From Paracoccus sp. (in: a-proteobacteria) (GTDB taxonomy: Bacteria; Pseudomonadota; Alphaproteobacteria; Rhodobacterales; Rhodobacteraceae), in NCBI RefSeq assembly GCF_030538695.1, contig NZ_JAUNTN010000015.1:33166-97165 (forward strand): a stretch of DNA of 64,000 nt, read 5' to 3'. Below the pieces are notes generated by a model, which was given only the letters and a program-made list of their open reading frames with translations, made no database searches and had not been told where the DNA came from. Shown piece after piece: positions 44,488 through 53,489 of the stretch. The first letter of the stretch is position 1; each line of letters begins with the position of its first letter. The position numbers and the translations under genes are program-made.

Positions 44488-45279
44488 ATGAAACGGCTGA
44501 CGAAACTTCTTTCCGTGCTGGCGGTGGCGGCTCTGGCGGCTTGTGGTGGTGGATACCGGGGTGGCGGCGGTGTGACCTCGGCCGATTTCGGCGGCGGCCC
44601 GACCCGCTTCGGGGATCGTGCGCCCCATACATGGACTGGCGGGCATCCCTATGGTCATCAGGTCCACGGCATCGACATCTCGCGCTGGCAAGGGGACATC
44701 AACTGGGCGCAGGTGCGCGGCTCGGGCGTCAGCTTTGTGTTCATCAAGGCGACCGAGGGCGCGGACCATTCCGACCCCAGCTTCCGCCGCTATTGGGCCG
44801 AATCCGCGCAGGCCCGTATCCCGCGCGGGGCCTATCATTATTTCTACTTCTGCCGCTCGGGGGCGCAGCAGGCGCGCTGGTTTATCGCCAATGTGCCGCG
44901 CGAACGTGGCGCCCTGCCGCCGGTGCTGGATCTGGAATGGACGGCGTCCAAAACCTGCCCGCGCCGCCCGCCCAGCCATGAAGTCCTGCGCGAAGCCAAG
45001 ATTTTCAAGGATATGCTGCACCAGCATTATGGCCAGCGCCCGATCATCTACACGACGGTTGACTTCTACCGTGACAACAACCTGGGGTCCTGGCCCGAGG
45101 AGTTCTGGCTGCGCAGCGTGGCGGGCCACCCGCGTGAGGTCTATCCGGGCCAACGCTGGACCTTCTGGCAATACAGCGGCACCGGCATCGTGCCGGGCAT
45201 CAAGGGTGACGTTGATCTGAACGCATTTGCGGGGAACCAGTTGCAATGGCGCCAGTGGCTGAACCGACGGTTGCAATAA
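44488..45279 (+). CDS. GH25 muramidase (lysozyme) lipoprotein
   Basis: The 263-residue protein has a lipoprotein signal (lipobox LAAC) and a Gly-rich linker. The GH25 fold follows: HGIDISRWQGDINWAQV, VSFVFIKATEGADHSDPSF, the catalytic pair region LPPVLDLEWTAS and WTFWQYSGTGIVPGIKGDVD. It cleaves the glycan backbone of peptidoglycan. The ATG at 44488 gives MKRLTKLLSVLAVAALAAC; earlier starts would bury the signal. The end overlaps the next gene by 34 bp. Confidence 0.92.
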   Translation: MKRLTKLLSVLAVAALAACGGGYRGGGGVTSADFGGGPTRFGDRAPHTWTGGHPYGHQVHGIDISRWQGDINWAQVRGSGVSFVFIKATEGADHSDPSFRRYWAESAQARIPRGAYHYFYFCRSGAQQARWFIANVPRERGALPPVLDLEWTASKTCPRRPPSHEVLREAKIFKDMLHQHYGQRPIIYTTVDFYRDNNLGSWPEEFWLRSVAGHPREVYPGQRWTFWQYSGTGIVPGIKGDVDLNAFAGNQLQWRQWLNRRLQ

Positions 45280-45911
45280 ACCGCCCGCTGCTGTGGGCCG
45301 AGTTCACGGTGCTGTTCATCGGTGCGCCGCTGTTTGTGGCACTTTGTCTGCCGTCCAGCGCCATGTTCCGGGCGCTGGCCGGGTTTACCGTGGTTGGCAT
45401 CATCCTGCTGTTCCGCACCGGCGGGTTCGACTGGCGGCGGCTGTGGCGCGGGCGGCAGTTGGTGCGCTGGCCTGAACAGATTGCCTTTGCGCTGTCGGTT
45501 GGTGCGGTCAGTCTGGTGATCCTGTGGTTCACCGCCCCGGATCAGATTTTCCAATTCGCCCGCAGCAATCCCGGCATGATGCTGATGGTCTGGCTGCTTT
45601 ACCCGATCCTGTCGGCGCTGCCGCAAGAGCTGATCTTCCGGGCGCTGTTCTTTTACCGCTATGGGATTCTGTTCAACAGCCGCCGCGCGGCGGTCGTGAC
45701 CAATGCGGCGATGTTTTCGCTGGCGCATCTGATGTATTGGAACCTGATCGTCGCAGTCTTGACCTTTGCGGGCGGGCTGATCTTTGCGCGGGCCTATCTG
45801 ATGCGTGGTTTTCCATCGGCCTTTCTGGCTCATGCGCTGGCCGGGAACATGTTGTTTCTGGTCGGTATGGGGATTTATTTCTATTCCGGCAATGTCGTGC
45901 GGCCGTTCTGA
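45246..45911 (+). CDS. CPBP-family intramembrane protein (CAAX protease-like)
   Basis: The 221-residue protein has about six hydrophobic helices. CPBP motif 1, normally EExxxR, reads QELIFR here; motif 2 is present as FSLAHLMYWN and motif 3 as FLAHALAGNM. The change of the first Glu to Gln may lower or abolish protease activity, although the second Glu and both His remain. The start lies inside the GH25 gene, implying coupling. Confidence 0.85.
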   Translation: MAPVAEPTVAINRPLLWAEFTVLFIGAPLFVALCLPSSAMFRALAGFTVVGIILLFRTGGFDWRRLWRGRQLVRWPEQIAFALSVGAVSLVILWFTAPDQIFQFARSNPGMMLMVWLLYPILSALPQELIFRALFFYRYGILFNSRRAAVVTNAAMFSLAHLMYWNLIVAVLTFAGGLIFARAYLMRGFPSAFLAHALAGNMLFLVGMGIYFYSGNVVRPF

Positions 45912-45971
45912 TCGCTTGACTTTGCGCGGCCCGCGCGGTTGATGCAGGGCCTGAACCAAGGGGATCTGACC

Positions 45972-47744
45972 ATGCACGCCTATCGCAGCCATACCTGCGC
46001 CGATCTGAACGCCGGCCATGCCGGGGAAACCGTCCGTCTTGCCGGCTGGGTTCACCGTGTCCGCGATCACGGCGGTGTGCTGTTCGTCGATCTGCGCGAC
46101 CATTACGGCATGACGCAGGTCTTGGCTGACAGCGACAGCCCGGCTTTTGCGGCGATGGAAAAGCTGCGGGCGGAAACCGTGATCCGCATTGACGGGCGGG
46201 TGAAGCTGCGCGACGCGGCGCTGGTGAATCCCAAGCTGCCGACCGGCGAAATCGAGGTTTACGCCACCGATCTCGAGGTTCTTGGCCCTGCGGATGAGCT
46301 GCCTTTGCCGGTGTTTGGCGATCAGGAATACCCCGAGGAAACCCGCCTGACCTATCGCTTCCTCGACCTGCGCCGGGAAAGCCTGCACAATAATATCATG
46401 CTGCGGTCGCAGGTGGTGCGGTCCTTGCGCAACCGGATGTGGGACAGCGGCTTTACCGAGTTCCAGACCCCGATCATCACCGCGTCCAGCCCCGAAGGGG
46501 CGCGCGACTTTCTGGTGCCAAGCCGCCTGCATCCGGGCAAGTTCTATGCGTTGCCGCAGGCCCCGCAGCAGTTCAAGCAGCTTATCATGGTTGCGGGTTT
46601 CGATAAGTATTTCCAGATTGCGCCCTGCTTCCGCGACGAAGACCCGCGCGCTGATCGCTCGCCAACCGACTTTTACCAGCTCGACATCGAAATGTCCTTT
46701 GTCGAGCAAGAGGACATTTTCCGCACCATTCAGCCGGTCATTCAGGGCTTGTTCGAGGAGTTCGGCGGTGGCCGCCGCGTTGATGCCGACTGGCCGCGCA
46801 TCCCCTATGCCGAGGCGATGCTGAAATACGGCAGCGACAAGCCCGACCTGCGCAACCCGATCGAGATGCAGGTGGTCAGCGACCATTTCCGCGGCTCGGG
46901 CTTTGGGATTTTCGCGAAACTGCTGGAGCAGGAAGGAACCGAAATCCGCGCCATCCCCGCGCCGACGGGTGGTTCGCGTAAGTTTGCTGACCGCATGAAC
47001 GCCTTTGCCCAGCGTGAGGGCCTGCCGGGGATGGGGTATATTTTCTGGCGCAAGGCTGACGCGGGGATGGAAGCCGCCGGCCCCATCGCCAAGGCTTTGG
47101 GCGAAGAAAAGACCGAGGCCATCCGTGTACAACTCGGCCTTGGCGAAGGCGATGCCGTGTTCTTCCTCGGCGGCAAGCCCGAGGCGTTCGAGGCTGTCGC
47201 CGGTCGCGCCCGCAATGAGATCGGGCGCGAGCTTGGGCTGACCGATGAGGACCAGTTCAAGTTCGCCTGGATCGTCGATTTCCCGATGTATGAGAAGACC
47301 GACGAGGGCAAAATTGACTTTAGCCACAACCCGTTCTCGATGCCGCAAGGCGGGCTGGAGGCGCTGAACGGCGATCCGCTTGCGGTCAAAGGCTATCAGT
47401 ATGACCTTGCCTGCAATGGTTATGAGCTGGTTTCGGGCGCGATCCGCAACCACCAGCCCGACATCATGTTCAAGGCGTTCGAGCTGGCCGGTTATGGCGC
47501 GGATGAGGTCGAAAAGCGGTTCGGTGGCATGGTCAAGGCGTTCCGCTATGGTGCGCCGCCCCACGGTGGTTGCGCGGCAGGGATCGACCGGATCGTGATG
47601 CTGCTGGCCGATGAGGCGAATATCCGGCAGGTTATCATGTTCCCGATGAACCAGCGGGCCGAGGATCTGATGATGGGCGCGCCGTCCGAACCCACGAATG
47701 AGCAGTTGCGGGAGTTGCGGCTGCGGGCGATGCCCAAGGAATAA
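45972..47744 (+). CDS. aspS: Aspartyl-tRNA synthetase
   Basis: The 590-residue class II enzyme has an N-terminal OB fold ([20 protein letters not shown]), motif 2 around [20 protein letters not shown], the bacterial GAD insertion (about 300-420) and motif 3 [20 protein letters not shown]. Alphaproteobacterial AspRS is usually non-discriminating, also charging tRNA-Asn. ATG 45972 follows AAGGGGATCTGACC. A strong terminator follows. Confidence 0.97.
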   Translation: MHAYRSHTCADLNAGHAGETVRLAGWVHRVRDHGGVLFVDLRDHYGMTQVLADSDSPAFAAMEKLRAETVIRIDGRVKLRDAALVNPKLPTGEIEVYATDLEVLGPADELPLPVFGDQEYPEETRLTYRFLDLRRESLHNNIMLRSQVVRSLRNRMWDSGFTEFQTPIITASSPEGARDFLVPSRLHPGKFYALPQAPQQFKQLIMVAGFDKYFQIAPCFRDEDPRADRSPTDFYQLDIEMSFVEQEDIFRTIQPVIQGLFEEFGGGRRVDADWPRIPYAEAMLKYGSDKPDLRNPIEMQVVSDHFRGSGFGIFAKLLEQEGTEIRAIPAPTGGSRKFADRMNAFAQREGLPGMGYIFWRKADAGMEAAGPIAKALGEEKTEAIRVQLGLGEGDAVFFLGGKPEAFEAVAGRARNEIGRELGLTDEDQFKFAWIVDFPMYEKTDEGKIDFSHNPFSMPQGGLEALNGDPLAVKGYQYDLACNGYELVSGAIRNHQPDIMFKAFELAGYGADEVEKRFGGMVKAFRYGAPPHGGCAAGIDRIVMLLADEANIRQVIMFPMNQRAEDLMMGAPSEPTNEQLRELRLRAMPKE

Positions 47745-47750
47745 TGGTTG

Positions 47751-47773
47751 CGGGCGGTCCGATGGGCCGCCCG
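47751..47773 (+). terminator. Terminator of aspS
   Basis: CGGGCGGTCC-GATG-GGCCGCCCG forms a 9-10 bp stem just after the aspS stop, followed by TTGCTTTTGG. Confidence 0.8.
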
Positions 47774-47796
47774 TTGCTTTTGGGGGGGCGTTGTTT

Positions 47797-47859
47797 GGGG
47801 GCGCTGCCCCCATTGTCCGTGCCGGACAATTCCCCCGGGATATTTATGGACAAAAGATG
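47797..47859 (+). repeat. Dispersed intergenic element, copy 4, with inserted palindrome
   Basis: GGGGGCGCTGCCCCC and CCCCCGGGATATTTATGGAC match copy 1 at 4855. Between them sits an extra perfect hairpin, ATTGTCCG-TGC-CGGACAAT (47812-47830), absent from the other copies. Confidence 0.75.
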
Positions 47860-48138
47860 CGGGATATGCAGCCTCGGGCCGCCGGTGGGGGCGTCGCGCG
47901 GGTTTAGGGCGTTGGGGCTGGTGTTTGGAGTCTTGCAGCGTTGCATTTTGAGGCGCTGCATGACGTCCCGGTGAAGGTGGTGATGCGGGGGATGGTGTTG
48001 TGACCGGGGGATTGGTGCGCGCCGTCCTGCGGTGCGATATTCGGTCGGTAATGGCACGGGGGCAGAGCGCCCTATAGGTAAGGGGCTGGCGGTTTGCTCT
48101 GATGCGTGTGTAACGGCGGTTTGCGTGGAGTGGGATGG
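47860..48138. other. Gap before the acetyltransferase gene, nothing recognised
   Basis: Short plus-strand frames lack ribosome-binding sites and look like runs of GC-rich noncoding DNA. No RNA gene or decayed protein was seen. Confidence 0.5.
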
Positions 48139-48891
48139 ATGAACCAGAATGATTTGCGGCCTGTTGGTGAGGCCGTCGGGTATGTCGCGCCGTCGGCGCC
48201 CGGCCCCGATCGGATTGCGGGACAGTTTGTCGTGCTGGAGCGGCTGGATGCGGCGCGTCATGGCGAAACCATCTGGCAGGCGGCGCAGGGGGCGGATTGG
48301 ATTTGGGATTATCTGGGCTATGGCCCGTTTCCTGAAGCTGCGGCTTATGCGGAATGGGTTGCGCGGATGCAGGCCGGTGCTGATCCCTGTTTCTATGCGA
48401 TCCGCCCGCAAGCCGGGGCGGCGCTTGGAGTCGTGTCGCTTTTGCGCACGGATACCGCCAATGGCAGCACCGAGATCGGCCACGTGCTGATGACCCCGCC
48501 CTTGCAGCGGACGCCTGAGGCTTCCGAGGCGTTGATTCTTATGGTGCGTTGGGCCATGGAGGCCGGCTATCGGCGGCTGGAATGGAAATGTGATGCGCTC
48601 AATGGGCCGTCGCGTCGGGCGGCGCAGCGGTTGGGGTTCACGTTCGAAGGCGTTTTCCGTCAGCATATGATCTATAAGGGCCGCAACCGGGATACGGCCT
48701 GGTTCTCGATGCTGGACAGCGAATGGCCTGCCTTGCGGGATGCCTATGACGCATGGCTGGCGCCGGATAATTTCGACGCCAGCGGTCAGCAGCGCCGCAG
48801 CCTGTCGGCGCTGACGGATGCTGCCCTGCCGGGGCGTGGGGTCAGGCGCTGCCGCCAGCGGCCATCAGCCGATCCTGAACCAGTCCGCTGA
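48139..48891 (+). CDS. GNAT acetyltransferase, RimJ/RimL type
   Basis: The 250-residue protein has the GNAT fold: GVVSLLRTDTANGSTEIGHV, MVRWAMEAGYRRLEWKCDAL and SRRAAQRLGFTFEGVFRQHM. Members acetylate proteins or small amines. ATG 48139 is chosen over 48106, but neither has a strong ribosome-binding site. The last 50 bp overlap the convergent response-regulator gene, and the final 20 residues are basic and poorly ordered. Confidence 0.87.
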   Translation: MNQNDLRPVGEAVGYVAPSAPGPDRIAGQFVVLERLDAARHGETIWQAAQGADWIWDYLGYGPFPEAAAYAEWVARMQAGADPCFYAIRPQAGAALGVVSLLRTDTANGSTEIGHVLMTPPLQRTPEASEALILMVRWAMEAGYRRLEWKCDALNGPSRRAAQRLGFTFEGVFRQHMIYKGRNRDTAWFSMLDSEWPALRDAYDAWLAPDNFDASGQQRRSLSALTDAALPGRGVRRCRQRPSADPEPVR

Positions 48892-49579
48892 TCCGGGCCA
48901 GATCGGCTGCCAGCGCCCGACCCTCGGCATGATCGCGGGCCAGCGTTTCCGCCGCATCGGCCAGCCCGTGATCATGGCTGGACCGTGCCACCCCGGCCAG
49001 AAACCGGGCGATGTAATCGACGGCAGAAGTATCCTCCATCGCGTCCAGAACTTGCGCCACATGGGTCAGATCGTCGCGCAGGGCCGTGGTGTCCGGCGCG
49101 ATCAGGTCGTCGGGCAGGGCGCGCAGGCCAAGCTGGCGGGCCTGTTCGGGCAGCGCGGCTAGGATTGCCTGTTGAAAGGCCGCGAGGCTTTCCAGCGGTT
49201 TGGTCAGAAAGCCGTCAGCCCCGGCGGCAATCGCCTCATCCTCGCGCATGGGGTCGCCCGAGATGCCAAGGATCACCGGCACGCGCGGGGCGGCTTGCGC
49301 CACCTGTCGAATCAGTTCCGCACCGTCGCCATCGGGCAGGCCCATATCGACGATCATCACCGCCGGGCGATAGGTCTGCAAATGTCGTGCCGCCGTGCGC
49401 AGGCTGTCGGCCCGCCGGATGCGTGCGCCGGAACGCAGGCAGAGCAGGCGCACGGCCTCGGATGCATAGCGGGAATCTTCGACCATCAGCACGGTCAGCC
49501 CGGTCAGCGGGCGTGTTGCAGGGGCGCCTTTCCACACCGGGGTGGCTGTATCGAGCGCGAATTCTTCAGTGCCGTTCAT
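48842..49579 (-). CDS. Response regulator with degenerate HPt-like C-terminus
   Basis: The 245-residue protein has a receiver at about residues 25-145: LTVLMVEDSRYASEAV, phosphoacceptor region VMIVDMGLPDGDGAEL and Lys in DGFLTKPLESL. The C-terminal helices (about 175-235) follow the HPt pattern, but the phospho-His position reads Arg (ARFLAGVARSSHDHGLADAA). It may be a signalling adaptor. ATG 49579 follows GGGACGGAAAC; a GTG at 49618 is possible. Confidence 0.82.
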   Translation of the reverse strand: MNGTEEFALDTATPVWKGAPATRPLTGLTVLMVEDSRYASEAVRLLCLRSGARIRRADSLRTAARHLQTYRPAVMIVDMGLPDGDGAELIRQVAQAAPRVPVILGISGDPMREDEAIAAGADGFLTKPLESLAAFQQAILAALPEQARQLGLRALPDDLIAPDTTALRDDLTHVAQVLDAMEDTSAVDYIARFLAGVARSSHDHGLADAAETLARDHAEGRALAADLARISGLVQDRLMAAGGSA

Positions 49580-49666
49580 GTTTCCGTCCCATCCAAAAGG
49601 AATCACCTCGCTTTCCACCTAAGCGCAGATGTCCTAAGAAGCGGTTAACAGGAGAGGGGAAATCTG

Positions 49667-50071
49667 ATGATTGGTCGTTTGAATCACGTTGCCATTGCCG
49701 TGCCGGACCTTGAGGCAGCCGCCGCGCAATATCGCAACACCTTGGGCGCAACCGTCCGCGACCCGCAGGACGAGCCGGATCATGGCGTGACGGTGGTGTT
49801 CATCGAACTGCCCAATACCAAGATCGAGTTGCTGTATCCGCTGGGGGAAAACAGCCCGATTCGGGCGTTTCTGGACAAGAACCCCTCGGGCGGGATTCAT
49901 CATATCTGCTATGAGGTTGATGATATTCTGGCTGCCCGAGACAAGCTGAAGGCCGAAGGTGCGCGTATCCTTGGCGATGACGAACCGAAAATCGGTGCGC
50001 ATGGCAAGCCGGTGCTGTTCTTGCATCCCAAGGATTTCAATGGCTGCCTGATCGAGCTGGAGCAAGCCTGA
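49667..50071 (+). CDS. mce: Methylmalonyl-CoA epimerase
   Basis: The 134-residue VOC-fold protein interconverts (R)- and (S)-methylmalonyl-CoA in propionate breakdown. Metal and active-site landmarks are GRLNHVAIAVPDLEAAA, PNTKIELLYPLGENSPI, GIHHICYEVDDI and HPKDFNGCLIELEQA. Its stop overlaps the DUF1467 start by one base. The ribosome-binding site is GGAGAGGGGAAA. Confidence 0.95.
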   Translation: MIGRLNHVAIAVPDLEAAAAQYRNTLGATVRDPQDEPDHGVTVVFIELPNTKIELLYPLGENSPIRAFLDKNPSGGIHHICYEVDDILAARDKLKAEGARILGDDEPKIGAHGKPVLFLHPKDFNGCLIELEQA

Positions 50072-50361
50072 TGACGATAACCGGGGCCATCGTCCTTTAC
50101 GCGACCGTCTGGTTTCTGGTGATGTTCCTGCTGATTCCCTTTGGCCGCCAGAGTCAGGCGGACATGGGCGAGGTCACACCGGGCACCCCTGCGGGCGCCC
50201 CGGCGCGGACCTGGCTGCGCAAACAGGCGCTTTGGGCCACGGTGATTTCGGCGCTGATCTGGCTGGGCGCGGCCTGGTTCCTGCAAAGCGGGATCATTAC
50301 GCGCGACGATATTCTGAACTTTGGCCGTCCTGCATCAGCGCCATCTGCACAAGATGGGTGA
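50071..50361 (+). CDS. DUF1467-family small membrane protein
   Basis: The 96-residue protein has two hydrophobic helices (about 4-24 and 53-72) around a loop with LIPFGRQSQADMGEVTPGTP, the DUF1467 pattern. The family is confined mainly to alphaproteobacteria and often follows mce, as here. Function is unknown. Its end overlaps the convergent EI24 gene by 65 bp. Confidence 0.88.
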   Translation: MTITGAIVLYATVWFLVMFLLIPFGRQSQADMGEVTPGTPAGAPARTWLRKQALWATVISALIWLGAAWFLQSGIITRDDILNFGRPASAPSAQDG

Positions 50362-51010
50362 ACACCGCCGTCGCGAAGACGGGCATGGCGATATTCATTA
50401 ACGGCACGAACAGCATAGCCGTCACCGCGATGCCCGTCAGGGTCAGGGTAACGCTGTGCGATTTGCGCAGCGCGATGGCCTGTGTGCGGGGCAGATAGCG
50501 CAGGGCGATCATCTGAAAGAACTCTCGCCCTAGCAGCCAGCCGTTCAGCGCCATGCCGATCAGCGGTGCCAGCAGCCCAAGTGCGGGTGTTGCCACCAGC
50601 ATAAAGACCGACACCGCCAGCAGCATTGCCACCAGTTGCAGCGTCTCGCGCAGGCTGGCGGCCAGCGGCAGATCCCTGCCGGGGCGGGAGGGGTAATGAA
50701 CGGCCTCGATCTCACGCGCGATGCGGTCGCTGAACAGCCCGCAGATGGCGGCGGCAACGGGTGCCCACAGGAACAGCAGCAATGTCAGCAACCCGGCCAG
50801 CCAGATCAGCACCCGGCCACCTGCCAGCGAGGTTTCGCCAAGGAACGGCAGGTTGATCGTGTTCGGGATGATTTCCCCGAACAAAAAGAAGAAACCCTGC
50901 ATGAATGCAGCAAACAGCAAAAAGGTCAGCCCGGCGGCCAGCGCAACCGTGCCGCTGAGCCGGGGCCGCAGCATATCGGCAAGGGCGCGGGAAATCGCCC
51001 GCAGGATCAA
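50297..51010 (-). CDS. EI24-domain (CysZ-like) membrane protein
   Basis: The protein of about 237 residues has four to five hydrophobic helices and EI24 landmarks (FFFLFGEIIPNTINLPFL, APVAAAICGLFSDRIAREIE, EAVHYPSRPGRDLPL, LNGWLLGREFFQMIALRYLP). CysZ relatives transport sulfate, but this group is uncharacterised. The start is uncertain: TTG 51010 overlaps the nitroreductase stop, or ATG 50974 gives a shorter protein. Confidence 0.85.
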   Translation of the reverse strand: MILRAISRALADMLRPRLSGTVALAAGLTFLLFAAFMQGFFFLFGEIIPNTINLPFLGETSLAGGRVLIWLAGLLTLLLFLWAPVAAAICGLFSDRIAREIEAVHYPSRPGRDLPLAASLRETLQLVAMLLAVSVFMLVATPALGLLAPLIGMALNGWLLGREFFQMIALRYLPRTQAIALRKSHSVTLTLTGIAVTAMLFVPLMNIAMPVFATAVFTHLVQMALMQDGQSSEYRRA

Positions 51011-51567
51011 GGCAGAGCCGTGGTGATTGCCCCGACATCCGGGCGCGGGCGGTCTGGCACATCGCCAGTCCGGGTGCCGATATGGACCAGCCCGACCAGC
51101 TTTTCCCCGGCGCTCAGCCCAAGGTGGACCTGCGCGAAATCGCCAGCGGTTGCAGGGCCGCTCAGCCAGCAGGCGCCCCAGCCATCGGCCAGCGCGGCAT
51201 TGACCAGCGACAGGCAGACCGCCCCGGCCGACAGCACCTGTTCCCATTCCGGCACTTTGGTATCGGGGCGCGGGGCCGAGACCACCGCCACGATGGTCGG
51301 AGAGTTCAGCGCATCGGCCGCCTTATCCGCCTTGGCTGCGTCGGCGCCAAGGGCCAGCGCATGTTCGCGCAGCGGTGCTTGCAGTGCGGCGCGGGTCTGT
51401 GGCCCAAGCACGATCAGCCGCCATGGCTCCATCTTGCCGTGATCGGGAACGCGCACGGCCCGGCGTAACAAATCGCGCAAGGCGGGGCCTTCGGGGCCGG
51501 GCGCGGCCAGCATCTTGGGCGGAACCGAGCGGCGGCTGGCAAGAAAATCGAACGCGGATTGGGTCAT
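51007..51567 (-). CDS. Nitroreductase-family flavoprotein, YdjA-like
   Basis: The 186-residue protein is a short FMN-dependent NAD(P)H nitroreductase: FDFLASRRSVPPKMLAAPGP, RVPDHGKMEPWRLIVLG and LVNAALADGWGACWLSG. YdjA-type enzymes have a sparse active site and unclear natural substrates. It is upstream of, and probably coupled to, the EI24 gene. Confidence 0.87.
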   Translation of the reverse strand: MTQSAFDFLASRRSVPPKMLAAPGPEGPALRDLLRRAVRVPDHGKMEPWRLIVLGPQTRAALQAPLREHALALGADAAKADKAADALNSPTIVAVVSAPRPDTKVPEWEQVLSAGAVCLSLVNAALADGWGACWLSGPATAGDFAQVHLGLSAGEKLVGLVHIGTRTGDVPDRPRPDVGAITTALP

Positions 51568-51664
51568 GGCGGCCTCGTAACGGTTATACGCCTACCAGAT
51601 AAGCGCGACAGGCGCCGATTGCACCCCCGCTTGACCACCCGGCCCCTTTCGTCGACAGAAGGGT

Positions 51665-51913
51665 ATGGTTGATCTGTCACATATGGCCACGTCCGGCGCA
51701 GAAATCCGGGTGCGGGTGACGCCGAAAGCCTCACGCAATGCTGTCGAGGCAGGCGAGGACGGGCTGCGCGTCTATGTCACAACGGTTCCTGAAGGTGGCA
51801 AAGCCAATGCGGCGGTGCAAAAGCTGCTGGCGAAATCGCTGGGTATCGCCAAATCGCGGCTGCGCCTGATCCGGGGCGAGACCGGGCGGGACAAGGTATT
51901 TACCATCTTGTGA
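51665..51913 (+). CDS. DUF167 (YggU-like) family protein
   Basis: The 82-residue protein carries the DUF167 core: IRVRVTPKASRNAVEAG, VTTVPEGGKANAAVQKLLAK and KSRLRLIRGETGRDKVFTI. The family is widespread, with no agreed function. It starts MVDLSHMATSG at ATG 51665, after ACAGAAGG. Confidence 0.88.
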   Translation: MVDLSHMATSGAEIRVRVTPKASRNAVEAGEDGLRVYVTTVPEGGKANAAVQKLLAKSLGIAKSRLRLIRGETGRDKVFTIL

Positions 51914-51999
51914 CAAACTTTGCGTGACCGGCGCGGCTGGCGGTAGCATCTGCACGCCGCTGCCGTTAAATTGGCGCGGTTACAGGAAAGGTTCTGGCT

Positions 52000-52767
52000 A
52001 TGAAAGCACGTCTTGCAGCGGTTGTGATGGCATTTGCCCTGTCGGGCTGCGTGATCGTGCCGGTGGATGAAGCCGGGCGTCCGATTGCAACGACCCCCGC
52101 GCCAACGCCAGCCACGGTGCCGATGCCGCAGCCTTCGCCGAATGTTCAGGCGACGCCGCGCGCACAGGCGCAGTCCTTTGCGCAGTTGGTCCGGCATATG
52201 GAACCGATCATTGAACGCCAATGCCTTCAGCGCCGCACGCAGGCGATCAACTGCGATTATCAGTTCGTCGTTGATGACCGTCCGGGGCAGGGCGTCAACG
52301 CCTTCCAGTCACTCGATTCCAGCGGTCGTCCGGTGATTGGTTTTACGCTGGCCCTGATTGCCGAGGCCCGCAATGCCGATGAAATGGCGCTGGTCGTCGG
52401 GCATGAGGCTGCGCATCACATCCTGAATCACCTTGACCAGAAATCCAGTGCCGCCAGCATGGGCGCGATTATCCTGGGCGGTCTGGCGACGGCTGGCGGG
52501 GCGGATGAGCGCACCGTGCGGGGTGTGCAGAACATGGGAGCCGAGTTCGCAACCCGCTATTACAGCAAGGACTGGGAGCTTCAGGCCGACTATCTGGGTG
52601 CGATTCTGGTGCTGAACTCGGGCTTTGATCCGGTGAACGGGTCACGCTTCTTTGATCGCATCCCCGATCCGGGCGAACATATGCTTGGCACCCACCCGTC
52701 GCGGGCGCAGCGGCAAATGCAAATCCGCCGTGCGGTCGAGGACTACCGCAGCGGTCGGATCAGCTAA
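52000..52767 (+). CDS. M48-family metalloprotease lipoprotein
   Basis: The 255-residue protein has a lipoprotein signal (MAFALSGC lipobox), a Pro/Thr-rich linker (about 30-60) and an M48 domain. Zinc ligands are in VVGHEAAHHILNH (HExxH), with a third ligand expected in WELQADYLGAIL. C-terminal THPSRAQRQMQIRRAV is usual for the family. It probably works in outer-membrane or periplasmic quality control, like a reduced LoiP/YcaL. Confidence 0.9.
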   Translation: MKARLAAVVMAFALSGCVIVPVDEAGRPIATTPAPTPATVPMPQPSPNVQATPRAQAQSFAQLVRHMEPIIERQCLQRRTQAINCDYQFVVDDRPGQGVNAFQSLDSSGRPVIGFTLALIAEARNADEMALVVGHEAAHHILNHLDQKSSAASMGAIILGGLATAGGADERTVRGVQNMGAEFATRYYSKDWELQADYLGAILVLNSGFDPVNGSRFFDRIPDPGEHMLGTHPSRAQRQMQIRRAVEDYRSGRIS

Positions 52768-53109
52768 GGGTTGTGGCGCAAATCCGCCTGCCAAGATTCG
52801 GCGGTGGGCTGCTTTGTCCGACAGGCCCGGATTCTGTTTTTACCCTCTCAGGATTGGCGCTCTTGAATATTCCAGATTTGTGAATGTGCTATCGAACGGT
52901 ATGCCTCGGGTTTCTATGCGTTGTTACTTTATTTTATACCAGACCGTTTGATTTTCATGGATAATTGTGCCTTTTCCGCCACGGTTCCGTTTTCTGCTAA
53001 TTCGTGCTTGCCACAGGCAGTTAACCACCTATGGTTGACGTCAGTTAAGCGGAAATCCGCCAATTGATATTCCCGCACTGTGGTTCGGGCGAAAGACTGA
53101 GAGGACTGA
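52768..53109. other. AT-rich gap with no gene
   Basis: The 342 bp are more AT-rich than neighbouring DNA, especially 52840-53000. TTGACG at 53035 could be a -35 box for the next gene, but no -10 box fits. GTTAACCACC and CAGTTAAGC lie nearby. No protein, RNA gene or terminator is recognisable. Confidence 0.45.
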
Positions 53110-53463
53110 ATGATCGGTGTGGTCGTTTGGAGTTGTGACCGTCGGCACAAGGCGGTGATCTGGTGTGAAGATCAGGGGGCGCTGGCCTATCTGCGCGGGC
53201 AAGACGGCCTGCTGGATCATGCGTGCTGGCCACAACCGGGGGATATGCTGGAACTGGACACGCATTTTCAGGATGGTTTGCGCATTGCGCATCAAGTGCG
53301 GATGTATCGGGAAAGCTCTTGCCCGGATTTGCCGCAATTCCTGCGCCGTCATGCTCCGCAAGAAGGCGGTGGCCACCTGCGTGTGGTCAGCAGCCGCACC
53401 GAAATCGCGGATAACGAATGGCAGGAGCCTATTCACCGCCGGGCTGTCGCTGCCAGCGCATAG
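53110..53463 (+). CDS. Hypothetical 117-residue protein
   Basis: The product starts MIGVVVWSCDRRHKAVIWCE and continues DQGALAYLRGQDGLL, suggesting a small beta-rich domain. Cys9 and Cys19 could form a metal site or disulfide. No signal peptide or membrane helix is present. ATG 53110 follows GAGAGGACTGA. The first 60 residues faintly recall cold-shock or OB folds, but I would not assign a family. Confidence 0.65.
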   Translation: MIGVVVWSCDRRHKAVIWCEDQGALAYLRGQDGLLDHACWPQPGDMLELDTHFQDGLRIAHQVRMYRESSCPDLPQFLRRHAPQEGGGHLRVVSSRTEIADNEWQEPIHRRAVAASA

Positions 53464-53489
53464 TGAGAGGCGCAGGCACAGGAGGGGGC

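Noticed and set aside
45141-47813. 890-codon minus-strand frame opposite aspS and neighbours
   Set aside because: It spans three unrelated plus-strand genes and lacks any motif or start signal.
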